A DNA stretch of 6,001 bases from Planctomycetota bacterium (GTDB lineage: Bacteria; Planctomycetota; Planctomycetia; Planctomycetales; Planctomycetaceae), in contig JAADHY010000242.1 of the NCBI GenBank assembly GCA_013151585.1, forward strand, positions 1-6,001. Direction: 5' to 3'. The translations under genes were made by a program, and so were the position numbers. Below are positions 1 through 4,563 of this stretch, in pieces (position 1 is the first letter of the stretch; the number at the start of each line of letters is the position of its first letter). The notes beneath the pieces were generated by a model. The model worked only from the letters and a program-made list of their open reading frames with translations. It did not search any database and was not told the origin of the DNA.

Positions 1-63
1 TCTGAACGAATTAGAGCAGATTCCGTCGCCAATGACAATCTGAGTGGCTTCCGTTTCGCTCAT
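1..63 (-). CDS. Possible 5' end of an unrecognised minus-strand gene (partial)
   Basis: Reading the minus strand from the ATG complementary to 61-63 gives 21 open codons to the left edge, MSETEATQIVIGDGICSNSF followed by R. The acidic, polar start followed by a hydrophobic IVIGDGI stretch looks like a real cytosolic N-terminus. No family can be named from 21 residues. The upstream Shine-Dalgarno sequence is poor: GGA lies only about two to three bases before the ATG. The reading frame also stays open further upstream, so the start could differ. If real, the gene is divergent from the oxidoreductase gene at 663, with about 600 bp between them. It could equally be a chance open stretch. Confidence 0.3.
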   Translation of the reverse strand, partial: MSETEATQIVIGDGICSNSFR

Positions 64-130
64 TTTCCGAAAAAGCCATGGGGACGCATACCGATTCGGC
101 TCGCCCGCCAGGACGGGATGAGCCAGCGGC

Positions 131-159
131 TTTCCATTCCGAACAATTGGGGTTACAAT
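131..159 (+). promoter_or_regulatory. Candidate sigma-70-type promoter
   Basis: TTTCCA at 131-136 (4 of 6 to TTGACA), a 17-base spacer, then TACAAT at 154-159 (5 of 6 to TATAAT). Transcription would start near 166, just before the hairpin at 170-207. The next credible + strand gene begins at 663, so this would give either a leader of about 500 nt or a separate noncoding transcript. It is a motif match only. Confidence 0.35.
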
Positions 160-169
160 CCTCTCGTAT

Positions 170-207
170 GGGTGCAAGGGTTGATTTGCCCCGCTATCCT
201 TGCGCCT
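170..207 (+). other. Long stem-loop just after the candidate promoter
   Basis: GGTGCAAGG at 171-179 pairs with CCTTGCGCC at 198-206 (one G.U). The helix can be extended at both ends by wobble or A-U pairs to about 12 bp, closing a loop of about 14 nt (182-195). No T-run follows, so it is not an intrinsic terminator. It would sit within a few bases of the predicted transcript 5' end, a place where hairpins can stabilise or regulate an RNA. The function is unknown and chance is possible. Confidence 0.35.
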
Positions 208-662
208 CTGTCGACGGATGGGCGAGCTTTGCCCGCGAGCCGACGGCCAAAAGGCTGGCGATGCGGGAGTCGCTCGCTGAAAGACCGACGCAGCCGCTGT
301 GTCAGTGGTCACTCGGCGAAGGCGCGGTCTGCCGCGGACTGTTCGCAGCTTTCCGGTGGCTTGTCCCGGACGCGGTCGATGAACGCCGCGCTTGGGCGAT
401 GACCGAAGCCCCATGGCAGACTGCTTCCGTTACGTGGTGAAGCGCTACGGAACGAGATGGGCCGAGAGAGACCATCCAGCCCGGGCTGAGTCTCCGAGCG
501 GATGGAAGGGGTCGACTGTCAAGCCATTTTGGACGGAAGTTCGTCATGCGGCGAGCCGGACCAGGTGGCACACGAGTGTTCGGCACGGAACCAAAAGAGA
601 CGAACAAGCCGTCCCGAGCGCGTCACGGTGAGCTTTGAGATGTTTTCGATTCGGAGACTTGC

Positions 663-2123
663 ATGAGCAACGAGTCATTGCCCGTCCTGATCCAGGGCGG
701 TATGGGGATTGGGGTTTCCGGGTGGCGCTTGGCGCGGGCCGTTTCAGAAATGGGGCAACTGGGCGTCGTTTCGGGAACCGCGTTGGATTCCGTTTTGATC
801 CGTCGATTACAGAATGGGGATGTCGGGGGCCACGTTCGTCGCGCTTTGGAGCATTTCCCATATCCCGAAATCGCCGAAAAAATCCTCGACCGATACTTCA
901 TCGAAGGTGGTAAGGCCCCGAACCAGCCGTATCGATCTCGGCCCGTTCCCGCTCTGCCCCTTCACCCCGATCTGGAAGAGCTTTTTGTCGTCAGCAACTT
1001 CGTCGAGGTTTTTCTGGCGAAAGAAGGCCACGACGGCCAGGTCGGCATTAACTATTTGGAAAAGGTCCAGCTTCCCACGTTGCCGTCGCTTTACGGCGCC
1101 ATGCTGGCGAATGTGGATTGGGTACTGATGGGAGCCGGCATCCCTCGGACCATTCCCGGCGTCCTGAATCGTTTCGCGGAAGGCGAAGCGGCCGAATTGA
1201 AAGTTGATGTTCACGGGGCCAGCCGGGAAGACAATTATCGCTCGCGATTCGATCCGGCGGCGTTCGTCGGCGGTGAGCCGCCCGTGTTGCCTCGTCCGAA
1301 GTTTCTGCCGATCATTGCTTCCGTCTCGTTGGCCACGATGCTGCTGAAAAGGGCGGACGGCTGGATCGACGGGTTCATCGTCGAAGGCCCGACGGCCGGT
1401 GGACACAACGCTCCGCCCCGCGGCCGCCTGGAACTCGACGAAGCCGGAGAACCGATTTACGGTCCGCGTGACGTGGTCGACATGGAAGCCATGCGGAAGC
1501 TGGGCGTGCCGTTTTGGTTGGCGGGTTCGTACGGAGAGCCGGACCGCGTTGCCGAAGCTTTGCGCGAGGGGGCTGCGGGGGTCCAAGTGGGAACGGCCTT
1601 CGCTTATTGCGAAGAATCCGACTTGGCTCCGGAATTGAAGCAGCGTGTGCTGGAAGCCAGCCGTCGCGGCGAAGCCACGAGTTTCACCGATCCGCTGGCT
1701 TCTCCGACAGGCTTTCCTTTCAAAGTCGTGCTGCTGCCCGGCACGCTGTCGGACCAGCCGGTTTACGAGTCGCGACGCCGCGTTTGCGATCTGGCCTATT
1801 TGCGGCAAGCCTACAAAAAGCCCGACGGAACCCTGGGGTGGCGGTGTCCGGCTGAGCCGGTCTCGGACTACGTGCGGAAAGGCGGCCAGGAAGAGGAGAC
1901 GCATCGACGCAAATGTCTTTGCAACGCCTTGATGGCCAACATCGGATTGCCTCAGGTCCACAGCGATGGCCGAACCGAGCTGCCGCTGGTAACCTCCGGC
2001 AACGACGTCGCTCAGGTGGCGAGGTTTCTGAAGCCCGGAGCGAGCACTTACACGGCTCGCGAGGTTGTCGAGTACTTGTTGGCCGGGGTGCGACCAGCGG
2101 CCGTCGTGGCCGAACCGAGCTGA
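663..2123 (+). CDS. Nitronate monooxygenase-family flavoprotein with Cys-containing C-terminal extension
   Basis: This 486-residue protein belongs to the nitronate monooxygenase / 2-nitropropane dioxygenase family: FMN-binding TIM barrels that oxidise alkyl nitronates, with relatives acting as enoyl-ACP reductases (FabK, PfaD). The barrel opens with LIQGGMGIG (about residues 9-17). VEGPTAGGHNAP (240-251) holds His248 at the position of the family's active-site His region. GVQVGT (306-311) matches the phosphate-binding loop that holds FMN. No signal peptide or membrane segment is seen, so it is cytosolic. It is longer than the usual 320-380 residues: after the barrel comes a C-terminal region with Cys375, Cys395, Cys418 and Cys420 in contexts RRVCD, WRCPAEP and KCLCN. 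From memory the same Cys pattern occurs in a subset of bacterial proteins annotated as nitronate monooxygenase; metal or Fe-S binding there is inference. The start is supported by GGAG six bases upstream. The substrate is uncertain, and neighbours give no pathway clue. Confidence 0.85.
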   Translation: MSNESLPVLIQGGMGIGVSGWRLARAVSEMGQLGVVSGTALDSVLIRRLQNGDVGGHVRRALEHFPYPEIAEKILDRYFIEGGKAPNQPYRSRPVPALPLHPDLEELFVVSNFVEVFLAKEGHDGQVGINYLEKVQLPTLPSLYGAMLANVDWVLMGAGIPRTIPGVLNRFAEGEAAELKVDVHGASREDNYRSRFDPAAFVGGEPPVLPRPKFLPIIASVSLATMLLKRADGWIDGFIVEGPTAGGHNAPPRGRLELDEAGEPIYGPRDVVDMEAMRKLGVPFWLAGSYGEPDRVAEALREGAAGVQVGTAFAYCEESDLAPELKQRVLEASRRGEATSFTDPLASPTGFPFKVVLLPGTLSDQPVYESRRRVCDLAYLRQAYKKPDGTLGWRCPAEPVSDYVRKGGQEEETHRRKCLCNALMANIGLPQVHSDGRTELPLVTSGNDVAQVARFLKPGASTYTAREVVEYLLAGVRPAAVVAEPS

Positions 2124-2468
2124 GCCAGAGGCATGGCGTCCGCTGCGGCGGACTCACCACGGCTGCCGACTGCCCCCCAATGAAGGCGCTTGCTTCCTTC
2201 GCCCCCGTCCCATCGACAGGAAACGACTGTTTTGTTAACTCGGAAAATGGTGATCATGAAACGTTGTGGCGCGGGCGTCTGGCCTGCCAGGAGCGGCCGG
2301 GATGGCTGCACCACGACCAAACGCAACTCCAGCCTTTTGCTTTGACGAAGCACTACGCGAGTCCAGCAGCAAGTGGCAACCGTCGGACAGGTAGCCGAAC
2401 GTCCTAGACGGCGCTGACTTCGCGCCCGATCAGACGCTGGCAATGCCCCCGCTGGGGCACATCCGGAC
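2124..2468. other. Spacer between the oxidoreductase gene and the leu promoter
   Basis: No convincing gene is present. Fifteen bases after the upstream stop codon, GTCCGC at 2138-2143 and GCGGAC at 2148-2153 form a perfect 6-bp GC hairpin with a TGCG loop. It has no following T-run, so a terminator role is weak. A second perfect hairpin, TGCCCC at 2444-2449 with GGGGCA at 2454-2459, ends ten bases before the -35 box of the leu promoter. It could be an operator-like palindrome or mark the end of upstream transcription. The middle part (about 2160-2440) shows nothing I can name. Confidence 0.5.
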
Positions 2469-2497
2469 TTGACGCGGTCGAAGCCGGTGTATAGAGT
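2469..2497 (+). promoter_or_regulatory. Promoter of the leu leader and leuA
   Basis: TTGACG at 2469-2474 matches the -35 consensus at 5 of 6. With a 17-base spacer the -10 box is TAGAGT (2492-2497, 4 of 6 including the key T, A and T). With a 15-base spacer it is TATAGA (2490-2495). Either places the transcript start near 2502-2504, about 25 nt before the leader peptide start and about 190 nt before leuA. This is the expected layout for an attenuated biosynthetic gene, which raises confidence beyond the motif match. Confidence 0.6.
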
Positions 2498-2529
2498 TCG
2501 CCAATGGAAGAATTGCGGAAATCGATATC

Positions 2530-2598
2530 ATGACGCGGGCAATCTTGTTGCTTAACCTGGGCCTTTTGCTGAGCCCCCCTCGCGGCGGGAGGTCTTAG
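2530..2598 (+). CDS. leuL: Leucine-rich leader peptide of the leuA attenuator
   Basis: This is a 22-codon open reading frame beginning MTRAILLLNLGLLLS and ending in the stop TAG at 2596-2598. Seven of 22 codons are Leu (TTG TTG CTT at 2545-2553, CTG at 2557-2559, CTT TTG CTG at 2563-2571), with one Ile beside them. By eye the leader favours TTG and CTT, while leuA uses mainly CTG, which would make translation more sensitive to tRNA-Leu charging. A weak ribosome binding site, GGAA at 2517-2520, lies nine bases upstream. The peptide probably has no function as a protein; translating it senses leucine supply. The Leu codons flank and overlap RNA segment 1 (2554-2565), and the stop codon lies in segment 2 (2590-2601). 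The symbol is by analogy with the enteric leu leader; no sequence homology is claimed. A short hydrophobic peptide by chance is the alternative, but its position between promoter and attenuator makes that unlikely. Confidence 0.8.
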   Translation: MTRAILLLNLGLLLSPPRGGRS

Positions 2599-2667
2599 GT
2601 TATGCAGTGATTGCTCCGGCGAATGAAGCACCCTGAGGCCTTCCGAAGGTCTCAGGGTTTTTTGTTT
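2554..2667 (+). promoter_or_regulatory. Leucine transcription attenuator (four-segment leader RNA)
   Basis: Four segments can form competing helices. Segment 1, AACCTGGGCCTT (2554-2565), pairs with segment 2, AGGTCTTAGGTT (2590-2601), at 11 of 12 positions, some as G.U. Within segment 2, AGGTCTTAGG (2590-2599) pairs without mismatch to CCTGAGGCCT (2632-2641) of segment 3, with two G.U pairs: this is the antiterminator. Segment 3, CCCTGAGGCCTT (2631-2642), pairs with segment 4, AAGGTCTCAGGG (2646-2657), as the terminator stem. Segments 2 and 4 are near-copies of each other, as expected for rivals for the same partner. A ribosome stalled at the Leu codons would cover segment 1 and favour 2:3, giving read-through. 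A ribosome at the stop codon inside segment 2 would favour 3:4 and stop transcription. The pairings are read from the sequence; the mechanism is inferred from the known trp, his and leu attenuators. Confidence 0.8.
2631..2667 (+). terminator. Intrinsic terminator in the leuA leader
   Basis: CCCTGAGGCCTT (2631-2642) and AAGGTCTCAGGG (2646-2657) form a 12-bp stem with one G.U pair and a three-base CCG loop (in practice a slightly larger loop). TTTTTTGTTT follows at 2658-2667. It lies only 26 bases before the leuA start codon and faces leuA. With a promoter and a Leu-rich reading frame before it, it is best read as a conditional attenuator terminator rather than the end of an upstream gene. Confidence 0.88.
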
Positions 2668-2693
2668 GGCCTTCTCGACACAGGAGACGAGCG

Positions 2694-4259
2694 ATGACGG
2701 ATGAGGTAATCACGATTTTCGACACGACCTTGCGAGACGGAGAGCAGTCGCCGGGGTGTAGCATGAACACGGCCGAAAAGCTGGAAGTCGCCAACGCGCT
2801 GGTCGAATTGCAAGTGGACGTGATCGAAGCGGGCTTCCCGATCGCGTCGCCGGGCGACTTTGAGGCCGTGCAGAAAATCGCCCGTCGTTTCGGTGACCGG
2901 GCTACGATTTGCGGTCTGGCGCGATGCCGCGTCGAAGACATCGACCGAGCGTGGGAGGCACTGCAGGACGCCGAGCGAGCTCGCATTCACGTCTTTCTGG
3001 CCACGAGCGCGATCCATCGCGAATTCAAGCTGAAGATGGGCAAACCCGAGATTGTGCGCCGAGCGGTGGAGATGACGAAAAGAGCCGTCGACAAGTTCAC
3101 CGGTAACCGCACGGCAGACGTCGAGTTCTCGCCGGAAGACGCCGCCCGAACCGAGCTGGATTTCCTCTGCGAGGTGGTGGAAAAAGCGATCGACGCCGGC
3201 GCCACCACGATCAACATTCCGGATACGGTCGGATACGCCGTGCCGGCCCAGTTCGGAGCGGTGATCCGATATCTTAAGGAAAACGTGCCGAACATCGACC
3301 GCGCGGTCATCAGTTCCCATTGCCACAACGATCTGGGATTGGCTGTGGCGAACAGTCTGGCGGCCGTCGAGGCGGGCGCAAGGCAGGTGGAATGTACGAT
3401 CAACGGGCTGGGCGAGCGCGCCGGCAACGCGGCTCTGGAAGAAATTGTGATGGCTTTGCGGACCCGAGCGGACTACTTCAAATGCCGGACGAACATCAAC
3501 ACCAAGAAGCTTTACCCGACAAGCCGGCTGGTATCGAGCATCACCGGCATGAAAGTCCAGCGAAACAAGGCCATCGTGGGACAAAACGCGTTCGCGCACG
3601 AGGCCGGTATTCATCAGCACGGAATCCTGCAGGAACGGACCACCTATGAGATCATGCGCCCGGAAGATGTGGGCTTCCACGGGACAAATCTCGTGTTAGG
3701 AAAGCATAGCGGCCGGCATGCGTTTCGGGCTCGGATCGAGGCTTTGGGCTATCGCCTCGACGACGATGCGTTCCAAAAGGTGTTCGAAGACTTCATTGCT
3801 CTGGCGGACAAAAAGAAGGAAGTCTACGACGCCGACATCGCTGCGTTGATCGACAACCGAATCGAAACGGTTCCGGAAACGTGGCAATTGGTCGGCTTCC
3901 ACACAACCGGCGGAACGGGGACGGTGCCGACGGCCACACTGGAGATGCGAGACCGAAACGGAGAAATTCGACGTGATGCCGCCATCGGCGACGGGCCAAT
4001 CGACGCGGTCTTCAAGGCCATGGAACGAATCACGGGCGTGGCCGCTCGCCTGGAAGACTACGAAGTCCGCAGCGTCTCGCGGGGCAAGGATGCTCAAGGG
4101 GAGGTGCTGGTCGAGATCTCGGTCAACGGCCACACGTATTACGGCAAGGGCGTCAGCACGGACATCATCGAAGCCAGTGCGCGAGCTTACCTGAGGGCGC
4201 TCAACAAAGCCCTAGCTTCCGTTCCGACCGAACGTCCGCCTGGAAAGTCGGCCGTCTGA
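2694..4259 (+). CDS. leuA: 2-isopropylmalate synthase
   Basis: LeuA (EC 2.3.3.13) condenses acetyl-CoA with 2-oxoisovalerate to 2-isopropylmalate, the first committed step of leucine synthesis, in the cytosol. The protein has 521 residues, a normal length for the full bacterial enzyme. The N-terminal TIM barrel begins with FDTTLRDGEQSPG (9-21), which carries the metal ligand Asp10 and catalytic Arg14. SSHCHNDLG has the metal ligands His209 and His211, and GERAGNAALEE places Asn245. The linker FAHEAGIHQHGI follows near residue 300. The C-terminal regulatory domain (about 395-510) contains GGTGTVPTATLEM and GDGPIDA (432-438), the leucine-binding allosteric fold, so feedback inhibition by leucine is expected. 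Citramalate or homocitrate synthase is less likely given the close LeuA-type motifs. The start is fixed by AGGAGA (2682-2687), six bases upstream. Expression is probably governed by the attenuator just upstream. No other leu gene lies next to it, so leuA seems to stand alone. Confidence 0.96.
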   Translation: MTDEVITIFDTTLRDGEQSPGCSMNTAEKLEVANALVELQVDVIEAGFPIASPGDFEAVQKIARRFGDRATICGLARCRVEDIDRAWEALQDAERARIHVFLATSAIHREFKLKMGKPEIVRRAVEMTKRAVDKFTGNRTADVEFSPEDAARTELDFLCEVVEKAIDAGATTINIPDTVGYAVPAQFGAVIRYLKENVPNIDRAVISSHCHNDLGLAVANSLAAVEAGARQVECTINGLGERAGNAALEEIVMALRTRADYFKCRTNINTKKLYPTSRLVSSITGMKVQRNKAIVGQNAFAHEAGIHQHGILQERTTYEIMRPEDVGFHGTNLVLGKHSGRHAFRARIEALGYRLDDDAFQKVFEDFIALADKKKEVYDADIAALIDNRIETVPETWQLVGFHTTGGTGTVPTATLEMRDRNGEIRRDAAIGDGPIDAVFKAMERITGVAARLEDYEVRSVSRGKDAQGEVLVEISVNGHTYYGKGVSTDIIEASARAYLRALNKALASVPTERPPGKSAV

Positions 4260-4288
4260 AATCGACGGTGGCGGCCAACCGGCTTTCC
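4242..4288 (+). other. Nested stem-loop spanning the leuA stop codon
   Basis: GGAAAGTCGG (4242-4251) pairs with CCGGCTTTCC (4279-4288) over ten positions with one U.G. Directly inside the left arm, CCGTC (4252-4256) pairs with GACGG (4264-4268) around a seven-base loop that contains the TGA stop. No T-run follows; the next bases are AAAAGGGG. It could protect the leuA mRNA 3' end or be an imperfect terminator. Because the left arm is coding, part of the complementarity may be chance. Confidence 0.4.
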
Positions 4289-4563
4289 AAAAGGGGCAAC
4301 GAGGCTCAGGAAACGCCGATGCGTGTCGGCCGCGCGGCCGCCTCGCAACATCGGCTTGGGCGAACGGAGGCCGTGAGGCGATCGGGCTCGTTCCAAAGCC
4401 CGCGTACGCATCCCCCCGAAACTGACGCTTGCCGTTCGCTGACACGTGCCACGACGCTCGCGGGCTTCTCTCCATCCCGGTTTGTCCTTAAACTCGGTGC
4501 CGGACCACAGCCATGAGCTGGTCGGGAAACATCTGTGTGGAGAAGGTCCAACGGAGAGATCCA
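4260..4563. other. Spacer of about 300 bp between leuA and the sulfatase gene
   Basis: I see no gene here. Open frames exist on both strands but have no motif or ribosome binding site and are compositionally like chance GC-rich reading. The stretch holds the right arm of the leuA 3' stem-loop and a perfect 14-bp GC palindrome, CGGCCGCGCGGCCG, at 4327-4340. A slightly AT-richer patch, TTTGTCCTTAAAC, lies at 4481-4493. TTAAAC (4488-4493) is a poor -10 candidate for the sulfatase gene; no promoter can be called with confidence. Confidence 0.5.
4553..4556 (+). promoter_or_regulatory. Ribosome binding site that decides the sulfatase start
   Basis: GGAG at 4553-4556 is seven bases before the ATG at 4564. 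An in-frame ATG at 4513 would add 17 residues (MSWSGNICVEKVQRRDP) before the signal peptide. It has no Shine-Dalgarno sequence and would bury the signal peptide, so 4564 is preferred. Confidence 0.65.

Larger units (their letters stand above)
64..662. other. Gene-poor spacer of about 600 bp
   Basis: I see no convincing gene here. Several frames are open for 80-130 codons, including + frame 1 from the left edge to the stop at 400-402. Their translations are rich in Arg, Ser, Pro and Trp, have no recognisable motif, overlap each other on both strands, and lack good ribosome binding sites. This is what stop-poor GC-rich DNA gives by chance. The stretch does hold a candidate promoter (131-159), a hairpin (170-207) and a palindrome-centred structure (468-505). 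It ends with the ribosome binding site GGAG at 653-656 for the gene at 663. No tRNA-like or rRNA-like sequence was seen. Confidence 0.6.

Noticed and set aside
1..402. + frame 1 open from the left edge to a stop at 400-402, with several other open frames over 78-631 on both strands
   Set aside because: The translations are Arg/Ser/Pro/Trp-rich with no motif, overlap on both strands and lack ribosome binding sites. This is typical of chance open frames in GC-rich DNA.
807..1961. 384-codon open frame on the minus strand
   Set aside because: It lies entirely opposite the well-supported oxidoreductase gene and its translation resembles no family; it is a shadow.
2247..2345. 32-codon + strand frame (MVIMKRCGAG...) ending SLLL before the stop
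   Set aside because: There is no properly spaced ribosome binding site, no recognisable feature, and no terminator or pairing partner after it. The 10-base match GCCTTTTGCT shared with the leu leader (2332-2341 and 2561-2570) is within chance.
2590..2667. T-box or leucine-binding riboswitch in front of leuA
   Set aside because: No T-box consensus or specifier-loop architecture is visible in the short leader (under 200 nt), while a translated Leu-rich peptide with alternative helices is.
2630..2670. Reading the hairpin as an ordinary terminator of the oxidoreductase gene
   Set aside because: It lies over 500 bp beyond that gene's stop and downstream of a separate promoter and a Leu-rich leader, and segment 3 has a second perfect partner. 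The attenuator reading explains more.
2652..3680. 342-codon open frame on the minus strand
   Set aside because: It lies opposite leuA and crosses the terminator; it is a shadow of the real gene.
4327..4340. Perfect 14-bp palindrome CGGCCGCGCGGCCG
   Set aside because: It is made of low-complexity G and C only, has no spacer for a hairpin loop, and no nearby promoter to regulate; expected now and then in GC-rich DNA.
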